NCBI RefSeq assembly: GCF_006547045.1
Contig: NZ_CP041242.1
Span: 3,730,001 to 3,794,000, forward strand
Source: Lysobacter alkalisoli
GTDB taxonomy: Bacteria; Pseudomonadota; Gammaproteobacteria; Xanthomonadales; Xanthomonadaceae
Direction of reading: 5' to 3'
Length of the DNA stretch: 64,000 bases
The translations under genes and the position numbers were made by a program. Shown here piece after piece: positions 56,374 to 64,000 of the stretch. The notes under the pieces were generated by a model. It saw nothing but the letters and a program-made list of their open reading frames with translations. It ran no database searches and was not told where the DNA came from. Numbering within the stretch: position 1 is the first letter of the stretch; each line of letters begins with the position of its first letter.

Positions 56374-58215
56374 ATGGAACCGGTGCCCGGCCTCGATCTC
56401 GATCACCCGCCGTTCGACCTGCTGACCGATGTCGAACAGGCGCGGGTGCAGCGTGCGGTCGACATGGGCTTCCATCCGGCCGGCACCGTGCTGCTGCCGG
56501 CCGGGGCCGCCTCGGAACACGTGCATGTGATCCTCAAGGGCGTGGTCCGGGCCTGGGACGAGCCGGGTGGTCATGGCGACGACGCGCCGCGGCTGTTCGC
56601 CGACTTCGGCCCCGGCGACGTGTTCGGCGCCTGGGCGGTGATCGCCGGCCGCGCGCGGCACCGCTACCAGGCCGCGGAGGACGTGCTCGACTTCCTGATC
56701 CCGGCCACGCTGTTCCGCGAACTGCTGGCCGGCAATCCCGCCTTCGCCGCCTGGTTCCACGAAGGCCTGGCCCTGAAGCGGCAACGCGCAAGCCGCGAGC
56801 AGCAGTCCTCGGAAGTGACCGAGCTGATGCTGACCCGGGTCGGCGACGCGCAACTGGCGCCCGCGGTACAGGTGCCGGTCACGACCACCGTGGCCGAGGC
56901 CGCACGCCAGCTGCGCGAATCGCGGGTCGACTGCCTGCTGGTCGATGACCCCGATGCCGGCCCCGGCATGTTGACCCGCACCGACCTGCTCGAAGCCGTG
57001 GCCCTGAATGGGCTCACGCCGGAGGATGCGGTCGCGCCGCTGGCACAACGGCCGGTGATCGGCGTGCGCGCCCACGACGTGCTGTTCCAGGCGCTGGTGA
57101 CGATGACCGAGCATCACATCGAGCGGGTGCTGGTCACCGAGGGCGAGGCCCGCACTGGCGGGCGCATGCTCGGCACCCTCGGCATGGCCGAAGTGCTGGC
57201 CCACTACGCCAGCCATTCGCACCTGATCAGCCTGCGCCTGGCGCGCGCCGAAACCCTCGCCGAGGTCGCCGAGGCGGCGCGCAGCATGACCGCGCTGGTG
57301 CGCCAGCTGCATGCCCAGGGCGCGCGCATGAGCTACCTGATGGAACTGGTGTCCGCGCTCAACAGCCGCATCCTCGGCCGGGTCTTCGACGAGGTCGTGC
57401 CGGAACCGCTGCGCAACCATGTATGCCTGCTGGTGCTCGGCAGCGAGGGCCGGCGCGAGCAGATCCTCAAGACCGACCAGGACAACGCCCTGGTACTCGA
57501 CGACGGCTTCGAATGGGACGGGCTCGAAGATGCGATGCGCCGTTTCAGCGAAGCGCTGGCCGACATCGGCTATCCGCCCTGTCCGGGCGGGGTGATGGCC
57601 TCCAACCCGCACTGGCGGATGAGTCGCGCGCAGTGGCTCCAGCGCATCGAGCACTGGCGGCGCGAGGGCGACGGCCAGAGCGTGCTCGACCTGTCGATCG
57701 CGATCGACGCGCGCCCGCTGGCCGGCAACCCGGCGCTGTTCGAGCCGGTCGCCGAGCGAATCGCCACGCTCGGCGGCGACGACATCCTGCTGCGCCAGCT
57801 GGCCCGCGCCACGCTCGACTTCTCCAGCCCGCTCAACCTGTTCGGCCGGGTCCGCGGCGACGCCGACGGCATCGACCTGAAGAAGGGCGGGGTGTTCCCG
57901 CTGGTCAACGGCATCCGCATGCTGTCGCTGCGCCACGGCGTTCGCCGCCACAACAGTTTCGACCGTTGCGCCGCGCTGCTGGAAGCCGGCGCGCTGCCGC
58001 CCGATCTCGGCCGCGACGTGCCGCAGGCGCTGGCGGTGTTCATGCGCCTGCGGCTGGGCGCCCAGCTGCAGGCGCTGGCGGCCGGGCGCGAGGCCGGCAA
58101 CAGACTCGATCCGGCCGCACTGCGCCGACTCGACCGCGAACTGCTGCGCGATGCGTTCCGGGTGGTCAACGCGTTCAAGGACCACATCCGCGCCACCTTC
58201 AGCCTGTACGAATGA
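56374..58215 (+). CDS. CBS and cyclic-nucleotide-binding-domain nucleotidyltransferase-like protein (DUF294)
   Basis: 613 residues. A cNMP-binding fold at the N-terminus (VLLPAGAASEHVHVILKG, GDVFGAWAVIAG), two CBS motifs (about 165-290, for example QLRESRVDCLLVDD and MTEHHIERVLVTEGE), a DUF294 nucleotidyltransferase motif GSEGRREQILKTDQDNALV and the DUF294 C-terminal domain. Proteins of this composition sit next to acs/actP-type genes in many proteobacteria. Their biochemical role is not settled. ATG 56374 is preferred; the frame is open back to 56338. It overlaps the exonuclease start by 4 nt. Confidence 0.9.
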   Translation: MEPVPGLDLDHPPFDLLTDVEQARVQRAVDMGFHPAGTVLLPAGAASEHVHVILKGVVRAWDEPGGHGDDAPRLFADFGPGDVFGAWAVIAGRARHRYQAAEDVLDFLIPATLFRELLAGNPAFAAWFHEGLALKRQRASREQQSSEVTELMLTRVGDAQLAPAVQVPVTTTVAEAARQLRESRVDCLLVDDPDAGPGMLTRTDLLEAVALNGLTPEDAVAPLAQRPVIGVRAHDVLFQALVTMTEHHIERVLVTEGEARTGGRMLGTLGMAEVLAHYASHSHLISLRLARAETLAEVAEAARSMTALVRQLHAQGARMSYLMELVSALNSRILGRVFDEVVPEPLRNHVCLLVLGSEGRREQILKTDQDNALVLDDGFEWDGLEDAMRRFSEALADIGYPPCPGGVMASNPHWRMSRAQWLQRIEHWRREGDGQSVLDLSIAIDARPLAGNPALFEPVAERIATLGGDDILLRQLARATLDFSSPLNLFGRVRGDADGIDLKKGGVFPLVNGIRMLSLRHGVRRHNSFDRCAALLEAGALPPDLGRDVPQALAVFMRLRLGAQLQALAAGREAGNRLDPAALRRLDRELLRDAFRVVNAFKDHIRATFSLYE

Positions 58216-58832
58216 TGCTCGCGAGCCTGCGAAGGTGGCTGGACAGGCGCCGTCACGGCGATGGCCCCTGGGGTGGCCTGCTGGCACCGCCGCCGGCCGG
58301 TGAATGGGTGTCGCTCGACCTGGAGACCACCGGGCTGGACACCACCCGCGACCACATCCTGACCATCGCCGCGATACCGGTGTCCGCGGGGCGGGTTCAC
58401 CTCGCAGACCGCTTCGAAGCCGTGGTGCGACCGCCGGACGGCGCCCCCCGCGCCGCCGACATCGAGGCGATCCGCCACCATCGGCTGCGCCCGCAGGACC
58501 TCGCCCACGGCTCGGACGTGCAGGTGGCGGTGGCGCAACTGCTCGACTGGCTCGGCCCGCGCACCCTGATCGGCTACCGGATCGGCTTCGACGTGGCGAT
58601 ACTCGACCGCATCGTGCCGGCGATCACCGGCTTCCGGCTGCCCAACCCGCACATCGACATCGCGCTCGAATACGCCGCCCATGCCCATCGCAATCCGGAT
58701 GCGGGCCTCGATACCACCGGTTTCGAAACCGTCGCCGCCGCCCTCGGCGTGCCCATGCTTGGCCGTCATACCGCCCTTGGCGACGCGACTACAGCCGCAG
58801 CCTGCTGGCTGGCATTGCGGGCACGACGGTGA
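58212..58832 (+). CDS. DnaQ-like 3'-5' exonuclease
   Basis: 206 residues. An RNase T/DNA polymerase III epsilon-type fold: motif I SLDLETTGLD (Asp, Glu), motif II around IGYRIGFDVAILDR (Asp), and motif III RHTALGDATT (His-x4-Asp). The gene is coupled to the DUF294 gene by an ATGA overlap, as in other acs loci. The first ATG of ATGATG is used. Substrate is unknown. Confidence 0.9.
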   Translation: MMLASLRRWLDRRRHGDGPWGGLLAPPPAGEWVSLDLETTGLDTTRDHILTIAAIPVSAGRVHLADRFEAVVRPPDGAPRAADIEAIRHHRLRPQDLAHGSDVQVAVAQLLDWLGPRTLIGYRIGFDVAILDRIVPAITGFRLPNPHIDIALEYAAHAHRNPDAGLDTTGFETVAAALGVPMLGRHTALGDATTAAACWLALRARR

Positions 58833-58874
58833 ACCCATGGCGACCGCCCCGGTACGGTTCCGCGGCCGTTTCTC

Positions 58875-60296
58875 TCACATGAACGAATCCGCCAGCCGTG
58901 CGATGCCCTCCAGGCTGCGCTTCCAGCCCGGACGCCTGCGCCACTGCTCCAGCGACAGCTGTTCCGAATCGCGCAGGTACTCGGCCTCGATCCCGCGCAT
59001 GCGCGCCACCGCATCGCGGTCGTAGCAGAGCAGGCCGATCTCGGCATTCAGGGCGAAGGAACGGAAGTCGAGGTTGATCGACCCGATCAGGACGATGCCG
59101 TCGTCCACGCTCATGTGCTTGGCGTGCAGGAAGTGCGGCCGGTACAGGGCGACCTTGACCCCGCAGGCAAGCAGTTCCTCGTACCAGGAATGCTGTGCCC
59201 AGGCGGTCAGGCGCTGGTTGTTGCTGGCCGACAGGATCAGCTGCACTTCCACGCCGGAGAGCGCGGCGATGCGCAGCGCGGCCATGATGGCGTCGTCGGG
59301 CACAAAATAGGGGGTGGTCAGCACCAGCCGGTGCCGGGCCAGGTGGATCAACGCATTGACGGTGTCGCGGGCATTGGCGAAGGGATAGGCCGGACCGCTG
59401 GGCAGCAGCTGCGCCGCCGCATCGTCGGAGTGGGTCGGCCGCGTCGATGAGACCGCCAGTATCTCGCCCGTCTCCAGATACCAGTCGCTGGCGAACACCG
59501 CTTCCAGGTGCGCTACTGCGGGGCCGCGAACGCGCGCCACCAGCTCGCGGTTGGGAAAGCCGCGCACGAACTCCGCCTCGGCCAGGTTCTGCGAGCCGAC
59601 ATGGGCGACGTCATCGTCGATCACCGCGATCTTGCGGTGATTGCGCAGGTCCATTCGGCCGCTGCGGCGCCAGCGCAGGCCGCCGGGCAGCATGTCGTGC
59701 ACCTCCACGCCGGCCGCGCGCAGGCGTCGTGCATAGCGGCGGAAACCACGCTTGGCCCCCACCGCGTCCAGCAGCAGGCGACAGCACACCCCACGCCCGG
59801 CAGCCCGCTCCAGCGCGCCAACCACCGCCTCGCCAACCGCATCGTCGAACATCAGGTAGTACAGCAGGTGCACGCGCTCGCGTGCGCCATCGATATCGTC
59901 CAGCAGCGTACGCAGCGAGGCGTCGTAGTCGTCGAGCAGCGCGATCGTGTTGCCGCGCACCGGCATGAAGTCGCCCAGGCGCTCGACCAGCGGCGCCATC
60001 TCGTACTCCGCCCCGCCGGTCGGCGGCGTCCAGCGCAGCGCCGCCTGCGGCGCCTGCCCCTCGCGGATCGCCTGCGAGGCCAGCGCCTGACGGCGGATGC
60101 GCTCGCGAGAGAGCCACGGATGGCCGAACAGCAGGTACAGCGGCAGCCCCAGCAGCGGCAGGAAGAACACCAGCAGCAGCCAGCTGCGTGCGGCAGCCGG
60201 GGAGGTGCGGGCCGGTATCCAGACCAGCGCCGCCAGCCGGATCGCCCAATCCAAGGCGAGCAGCAAAGCGCCGGTGGACAGCAGGTCCCAGCTCAT
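58875..60296 (-). CDS. cls: Cardiolipin synthase (ClsA-like, phospholipase D superfamily)
   Basis: 473 residues. Two N-terminal membrane helices (LLALDWAIRLAALVWIP, SWLLLVFFLPLLGLPLYLLFG), then two HKD motifs: NHRKIAVIDDDVAHVGSQN and HAKHMSVDDGIVLIGSINLD. Joins two phosphatidylglycerols into cardiolipin. ATG 60296 places the first helix just after the start; the longer open frame upstream is shadow. The N-terminal length matches ClsA. Confidence 0.92.
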   Translation of the reverse strand: MSWDLLSTGALLLALDWAIRLAALVWIPARTSPAAARSWLLLVFFLPLLGLPLYLLFGHPWLSRERIRRQALASQAIREGQAPQAALRWTPPTGGAEYEMAPLVERLGDFMPVRGNTIALLDDYDASLRTLLDDIDGARERVHLLYYLMFDDAVGEAVVGALERAAGRGVCCRLLLDAVGAKRGFRRYARRLRAAGVEVHDMLPGGLRWRRSGRMDLRNHRKIAVIDDDVAHVGSQNLAEAEFVRGFPNRELVARVRGPAVAHLEAVFASDWYLETGEILAVSSTRPTHSDDAAAQLLPSGPAYPFANARDTVNALIHLARHRLVLTTPYFVPDDAIMAALRIAALSGVEVQLILSASNNQRLTAWAQHSWYEELLACGVKVALYRPHFLHAKHMSVDDGIVLIGSINLDFRSFALNAEIGLLCYDRDAVARMRGIEAEYLRDSEQLSLEQWRRRPGWKRSLEGIARLADSFM

Positions 60297-60415
60297 CGTT
60301 GCGCGTCCGCCATGACGTCCATCGCCCGATTCTGGAGTGTTGCGCCGGCAAACGGAACCGCGGGGCCTGGATCGGATGGCGGGGCATTCGCGCCGTGTGC
60401 GAAGGCGCAAAAGCA

Positions 60416-60439
60416 ACAGCCCGCCAAATGGCGGGCTGT
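60416..60439 (-). terminator. Hairpin terminator downstream of rpmG
   Basis: Perfect 10-bp stem ACAGCCCGCC/GGCGGGCTGT, loop of 4 nt, about 90 nt after the rpmG stop. On the minus strand it is followed by TGCTTTT. A second palindrome (GCGTTTTCG and CGAAAACGC, around 60492-60513) lies between it and the stop. Confidence 0.55.
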
Positions 60440-60523
60440 CTGAAAAGCCGGATCCCGGCTGAAAGCATGCCGGGATGACGTCCTGGCAAAGGCGTTTTCG
60501 CTACGCGAAAACGCGCCAGGTCG

Positions 60524-60688
60524 TCACTTGATCTTGCCTTCCTTGTAGATCACGTGCTTGCGAACGACGGGATCGTACTTCTTGATCTCCATCTTGTTCG
60601 GCGTGTTCTTCTTGTTCTTGTCGGTGGTGTAGAAGTGGCCGGTGTTGGCCGAGGAGATCAGGCGGATCTTGTCGCGCTTGGAAGCCAT
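60524..60688 (-). CDS. rpmG: 50S ribosomal protein L33
   Basis: 54 residues, too short for many gene finders: [20 protein letters not shown], then [20 protein letters not shown] and a basic tail. A part of the large ribosomal subunit. The zinc-ligand cysteines of the C+ form are absent (C-minus form). It lies 13 nt after rpmB, in the usual rpmB-rpmG order. Confidence 0.97.
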   Translation of the reverse strand: MASKRDKIRLISSANTGHFYTTDKNKKNTPNKMEIKKYDPVVRKHVIYKEGKIK

Positions 60689-60701
60689 GGTTCAGTCCTC
60701 C

Positions 60702-60938
60702 TCAGACCTTTTCGCCGCGTGCACGCAGGTCGGCGAGCACGGCGTCGATGCCGTTCTTGTCGATGGTGCGCAGCGCCTTGGTGGAAATACGCAGCTTCAC
60801 CCAGCGGTTCTCGCTGGCGACCCAGAACTTGCGCTCGTGCAAGTTGGGCATGAAACGGCGACGGGTCTTGTTCATCGCGTGCGAGACGTTGTTGCCGGTC
60901 GTCGTACGCTTGCCGGTGACTTGGCATACTCGGGACAT
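60702..60938 (-). CDS. rpmB: 50S ribosomal protein L28
   Basis: 78 residues: [20 protein letters not shown], then [20 protein letters not shown] and [21 protein letters not shown] part of the large ribosomal subunit. I start at ATG 60938, not four codons upstream, because the protein family begins [10 protein letters not shown]. Promoter at 61113-61141. Confidence 0.98.
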   Translation of the reverse strand: MSRVCQVTGKRTTTGNNVSHAMNKTRRRFMPNLHERKFWVASENRWVKLRISTKALRTIDKNGIDAVLADLRARGEKV

Positions 60939-61112
60939 TACGCACCTCAAGTGTTCGTGGTACCGCCCTTAGCCAGGGAGGTGGCGGCCCCATCGCCATG
61001 GGCGATGCGCGATCCGGGAGGGTCCAATCTGCGCTGCCAGCTGGCGGCCGGAATCGCGCTTCCGGGCCGCCCGACGGGATCGTGAGAACCTGCCGGACAC
61101 AGCGAGCCGGGC

Positions 61113-61141
61113 ATTATGCACGCCCTGGGGGCATCGCGCAA
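61113..61141 (-). promoter_or_regulatory. Sigma-70 promoter of rpmB-rpmG
   Basis: On the minus strand TTGCGC (61141-61136), a 17-nt spacer, and CATAAT (61118-61113). It is well positioned about 175 nt upstream of rpmB. Immediately upstream, TTATCCACA on the plus strand (61145-61153) is a perfect DnaA-box sequence, adjacent to the -35. Confidence 0.6.
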
Positions 61142-61167
61142 GACTTATCCACAAGCCCGACAGGCGC

Positions 61168-62157
61168 TCAGACCGTGCCGAAATAATCGCGGCACCAGTC
61201 CACGACTTCCGGCAGGCCGTCCTCGATCGCGGTGCGCGGCTCGAAGCCCAGTGCCTCGCGGGCGCGTTGGGTGTCGGCCATGGTTTCGACCATGTCGCCG
61301 GGTTGCATCGGCTTGTAGACCTTGTCCGCCTTGCGGCCGGCGGCGGCTTCGATCACCGCGATGAAACGCTCCAGTTCGACCGGGGTGTGGTTGCCGAGAT
61401 TGAACACCCGGTGCGGCGGTACGCCGTCGACGGCGGCTGGCGGCGGGCGATCGAGTGCGGCCAGCACGCCAGCGACGATGTCGTCGATGTGGGTGAAGTC
61501 GCGCCGCATCTCGCCGTTGTTGAACACCTCGATCGGCTGTCCGGCCAGCACCGCGCGGCTGAAGATCATCGGCGCCATGTCCGGCCGTCCCCACCGGCCG
61601 TAGACGGTGAAGAAACGCAGCCCCGTCATGCGCAGGCCGTACAGCTGGGCATAGCTGTAGCCCATCAGCTCGTTGGCGGCCTTGGTCGCCGCATACAGCG
61701 AGCGCGGTTTGTCGATGCGCTGGTCCTCGGAGAACGGCGGCGTGGCCGAGTCGCCGTAGACCGAGGATGAGCTGGCGTAGACCAGGTGCCCGACATGGCG
61801 ATGCCGGCACAGCTCCAGCAGATTGACGAAACCGGCGAGGTTGCTGTCGACGTAGGCGTGCGGGTTCTGCAGCGAGTAGCGCACCCCGGCCTGGGCGGCG
61901 AGGTGGATGACGCGCTGCGGCTGCAATTCGTCGAACAGCGCGGCCAGGCCTGCACGGTCAGTGAGATCGAGCGTGCGCAGGTCGATGTCCGGGCACAGCG
62001 CCGCTACCCGGTCGCGCTTGAGCTGCGGGTCGTAGTAGCCGTTGAAATTGTCGAGCCCGATCACGGCCTCGCCGCGTGCGCGCAGGGCACGGCACACATA
62101 GGCGCCAATGAAGCCGGCGGCGCCGGTGACCAGGACGGGAGGAGTGGAATCGCTCAT
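61168..62157 (-). CDS. NAD-dependent sugar-nucleotide epimerase (UDP-glucuronate 4-epimerase-like)
   Basis: 329 residues, extended SDR fold: GAAGFIGAYVCRALRARGE (NAD-binding Gly motif), LAAQAGVRYSLQNPHAYVDSN, the Tyr-x-x-x-Lys active site in SLYAATKAANE, and GLRFFTVYGRWGRPDMAP. The GVRYSL motif and LDNFNGYYDPQLK are typical of UDP-glucuronate epimerases, which supply UDP-galacturonate for lipopolysaccharide or capsule. Exact substrate is inferred. It is followed by rpmB on the same strand after 229 nt. Confidence 0.9.
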   Translation of the reverse strand: MSDSTPPVLVTGAAGFIGAYVCRALRARGEAVIGLDNFNGYYDPQLKRDRVAALCPDIDLRTLDLTDRAGLAALFDELQPQRVIHLAAQAGVRYSLQNPHAYVDSNLAGFVNLLELCRHRHVGHLVYASSSSVYGDSATPPFSEDQRIDKPRSLYAATKAANELMGYSYAQLYGLRMTGLRFFTVYGRWGRPDMAPMIFSRAVLAGQPIEVFNNGEMRRDFTHIDDIVAGVLAALDRPPPAAVDGVPPHRVFNLGNHTPVELERFIAVIEAAAGRKADKVYKPMQPGDMVETMADTQRAREALGFEPRTAIEDGLPEVVDWCRDYFGTV

Positions 62158-62178
62158 CGATTAAGGCTCCTGGCGCAC

Positions 62179-62610
62179 TCAGTCGGCGCCGGGATGGATA
62201 TCGAAGGCCAGCGACAGGCGCAGCCGGGCGGTAGCCTCGCACAGCCAGTTGCCGAGGTCGAAGCCGAAACTGTTGTCGGCAAACAATCCGATGAAGAGCT
62301 CGCAGCGCCCGCCTTGACTGGCGAGCGCCTGGAATGCGGGCTGGTGCGGCGCCAGGCGGTCGAGCTGGCGGCGCAGGAAGGCTTCCAGCGGTTCCTCGGT
62401 CCAGCCGCGCGGCGCGGCCTGGTCGAGCAGCGATGCGCTCGCGTAGCTGTCGGGGTAGGCGCCCTCCAACCGATGTCCGGCCGGGGTGCGCCGAGGCTCG
62501 CCTGCACGCCAGGCGCGCGTGGGCCGCAACCCGATCGCCTCGAACAGCGGCTTCAGATCGTCACTGGGATGGGTGGCGCGCAGGGCCACCTGATAGCGGT
62601 AGGGATTCAC
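62179..62610 (-). CDS. DUF4279-domain protein
   Basis: 143 residues, GTG start at 62610. YQVALRATHPSDDLKPLFEAIGLRPTRAWRAGE and the later ELFIGLFADNSFGFDLGNWL fit DUF4279, a small alpha/beta domain of unknown function. It ends 21 nt before the epimerase and may be co-transcribed. No further role can be told. Confidence 0.75.
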   Translation of the reverse strand: MNPYRYQVALRATHPSDDLKPLFEAIGLRPTRAWRAGEPRRTPAGHRLEGAYPDSYASASLLDQAAPRGWTEEPLEAFLRRQLDRLAPHQPAFQALASQGGRCELFIGLFADNSFGFDLGNWLCEATARLRLSLAFDIHPGAD

Positions 62611-62661
62611 GATCGTTGCGGGCGTCAGCTGTGAATCGGCGCCGTCCTCGATGGCCCGGCT

Positions 62662-63600
62662 TCAGTCGGCCTTGCCGCGGAGCTTCTCGAGCACGCCGTC
62701 GAGCGCGTCGAGGTTGGAATAGTGGATCACCAGCCGGCCCTTGCCGCCGCGGCCGTGCAGCACATTGACGCGGGTGTTGAGCGACTCCGCCAGCTCGCGT
62801 TCGAGGCTGAGGATGTCGGCTTGTGGCGCGGCCCTGGCCGGCTTGCTCTTGCCGTTCGTCGGCACCATGCCGGCGGCGAGCTGCTGCACGCGGTGCTCGA
62901 CCTCGCGCACCGACCAGCCATGCTCGGCAGCCTGGCGAGCGAGCGCGATCGCCGCCTGCGGGGTCAGGGTCAACAGCGCACGGGCGTGGCCCATTTCCAG
63001 CGCGCGGGTCTCGACCAGCACCCGGATTTCCGGCGGCAGTTCGAGCAGGCGCAGCAGGTTGGACACCGCCGCACGCGAACGTCCGACCGCTTCCGCGGTC
63101 TGGGCGTGGGTCAGGTCGAATTCGTCGATCAGGCGCTGCAGCGCGGTGGCTTCCTCCAGCGGGTTGAGATCCTCGCGCTGGATGTTCTCGATCAGCGCCA
63201 TCGCGACCACGGTACGGTCGTCGACCTCGCGCACCACCACCGGGATCTCGCTCAGGCCGGCACGCTGGCTGGCGCGCCAGCGGCGCTCGCCGGCGATGAT
63301 TTCCCAGGTCTTGCCGCCGCGCTCGGCGATCTCGCGCACCACGATCGGCTGGATCACGCCCTGCGCCTTGATCGACTCGGCCAGCTCGTCGAGCTTGTCT
63401 TCGTCCCAGTGCTTGCGCGGCTGGTACTTGCCCGGCGCCAGCGCATCGACCGGCAGGGTGCGCAGGGCGTCGCCCGGGGTCGCTTCCAGCGCCGGCGCCT
63501 CGGCCGCGCCCTTGGGACCGAGCAGGGCTTCAAGCCCCCGCCCGAGTCCACGCTTCTTCGCCACACTTGCCTTGGCCGTCGCGTCCTTGGCTGCGGTCAT
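62662..63600 (-). CDS. parB: Chromosome partitioning protein ParB
   Basis: 312 residues. N-terminal KKRGLGRGLEALLG (contact with ParA), the ParB/CTPase motifs YQPRKHWDEDKLDELAESIKA and IIAGERRWRASQRAGL, helix-turn-helix THAQTAEAVGRSRAAVSNLLRLLELP and C-terminal dimerisation part. ParB spreads from parS sites as a CTP-dependent clamp and drives origin segregation. No parS match was noticed in the window. The start overlaps the parA stop (ATGA). Confidence 0.96.
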   Translation of the reverse strand: MTAAKDATAKASVAKKRGLGRGLEALLGPKGAAEAPALEATPGDALRTLPVDALAPGKYQPRKHWDEDKLDELAESIKAQGVIQPIVVREIAERGGKTWEIIAGERRWRASQRAGLSEIPVVVREVDDRTVVAMALIENIQREDLNPLEEATALQRLIDEFDLTHAQTAEAVGRSRAAVSNLLRLLELPPEIRVLVETRALEMGHARALLTLTPQAAIALARQAAEHGWSVREVEHRVQQLAAGMVPTNGKSKPARAAPQADILSLERELAESLNTRVNVLHGRGGKGRLVIHYSNLDALDGVLEKLRGKAD

Positions 63601-64000
63601 GCCGCCACCTCCGGTGTGCCGGCAGCCGAGGCCGCCTGTGGTTGCGCTGCCGCACGTGCGGCCTGTTCACGCTCGCGCTGGCGGCGGATCACCTCGCCGG
63701 CCAGTCCCAGGTAGGCGATGCCGCCGCGGCTGGCGCGGTCGTAGCCGACGATGCTCTGGCCATGGCTGGGCGCCTCGGCCAGGCGCACGTTGCGCGGCAC
63801 GATGGTGCGGAACACCTTGTCGCCGAAGTGGTTGGTCAATTCGGCCGAAACCGCGTTGGCGAGGTTGTTGCGCACATCGAACATGGTCCGCAGCACGCCC
63901 TCGATCTCCAGCTTCGGGTTGAGCCGCTGGCGGATCGCCTCGATCGTCTCCATCAGCGCACTGATGCCTTCCAGCGCGTAGTACTCGCACTGCATCGGCA
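63597..64000 (-). CDS. parA: Chromosome partitioning ATPase ParA (3' part only)
   Basis: The C-terminal ~134 residues; the start lies beyond the right edge. PMQCEYYALEGISAL is the conserved ParA/MinD block, followed by LNPKLEIEGVLRTMFDVRNNLANAV and FRTIVPRNVRLAEAPSHGQSIV. ParA is the Walker-type ATPase that pulls ParB-parS complexes. A ~30-residue Gln/Ala/Arg-rich tail ends the protein. It overlaps parB by 4 nt, the usual parA-parB operon. Confidence 0.95.
   Translation of the reverse strand, partial: PMQCEYYALEGISALMETIEAIRQRLNPKLEIEGVLRTMFDVRNNLANAVSAELTNHFGDKVFRTIVPRNVRLAEAPSHGQSIVGYDRASRGGIAYLGLAGEVIRRQREREQAARAAAQPQAASAAGTPEVAA

Noticed and set aside
61145-61153. The DnaA box as part of a replication origin
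   Set aside because: It is alone, with no cluster of boxes, no AT-rich unwinding element and no dnaA gene here.

Overview
The window is GC-rich chromosomal DNA of a gammaproteobacterium, most likely a member of the Xanthomonadaceae/Lysobacteraceae (Lysobacter/Luteimonas-like). The pointers are the BPSS1780-type membrane protein, the DUF3011 protein, an ECF sigma factor paired with a TPR-bearing Ser/Thr kinase, xanthomonad-style REP sequences, and housekeeping genes (glyQS, tatABC, hemH, rdgC, ttcA, plsB, rpmBG, parAB) that resemble xanthomonad homologues. Genes are densely packed, with many 1-4 nt stop/start overlaps. I see no tRNA, rRNA, CRISPR array, prophage or insertion sequence.

Layout. 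1-5.1 kb: tamB (partial) and tamA for outer-membrane assembly, then small envelope proteins and a glutamate-receptor-like channel. 5.2-21.5 kb: housekeeping (glyS-glyQ, tatA-tatB-tatC, hemH, rdgC, ttcA, plsB). 21.8-26.6 kb: a five-gene, translationally coupled pilus-like operon (two related secreted subunits, a small third subunit, a PapD-like chaperone, a short usher-like barrel) behind a good sigma-54 promoter. 26.7-40.5 kb: acid phosphatase, an outer-membrane barrel, rep helicase, a two-domain methylglyoxal-synthase-like protein, tdk, a mutM/ECF sigma/Ser-Thr kinase group, a CHAD protein and a fatty acid desaturase. 40.5-42.8 kb: repeat-rich, with an EF-hand protein and two conserved proteins of unclear role. 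42.8-58.8 kb: a complete acetate-scavenging locus (porin, DUF4212 protein, Na+/solute symporter, acs, CrbR-like regulator, CrbS-like sensor, DUF294 protein, DnaQ-like exonuclease). 58.9-64 kb: cardiolipin synthase, rpmB-rpmG, a sugar epimerase, a DUF4279 protein, parB and partial parA.

The most remarkable content is a split borosin RiPP pathway at 49.66-50.81 kb, lying between the crbR-like and crbS-like genes. It has a peptide alpha-N-methyltransferase of the OphMA/SonM family, keeping Tyr66, Arg72, Tyr76 and Tyr98, and a separately encoded 97-residue precursor with a helical borosin-binding-type leader, a short hydrophobic putative core and an acidic tail. A membrane diguanylate cyclase follows 72 nt later.

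A second unexpected signal is a dispersed repeat of about 300 bp (30.57-30.89 kb and, truncated, 40.56-40.83 kb). It is built from long hairpins that share an identical asymmetric internal loop (TGTCCCCC opposite TCCTCCTTGAT), while the flanking stems differ in sequence yet stay fully paired. That covariation points to selection on nucleic-acid structure. All functional calls rest on motif recognition by eye; no database search was run.
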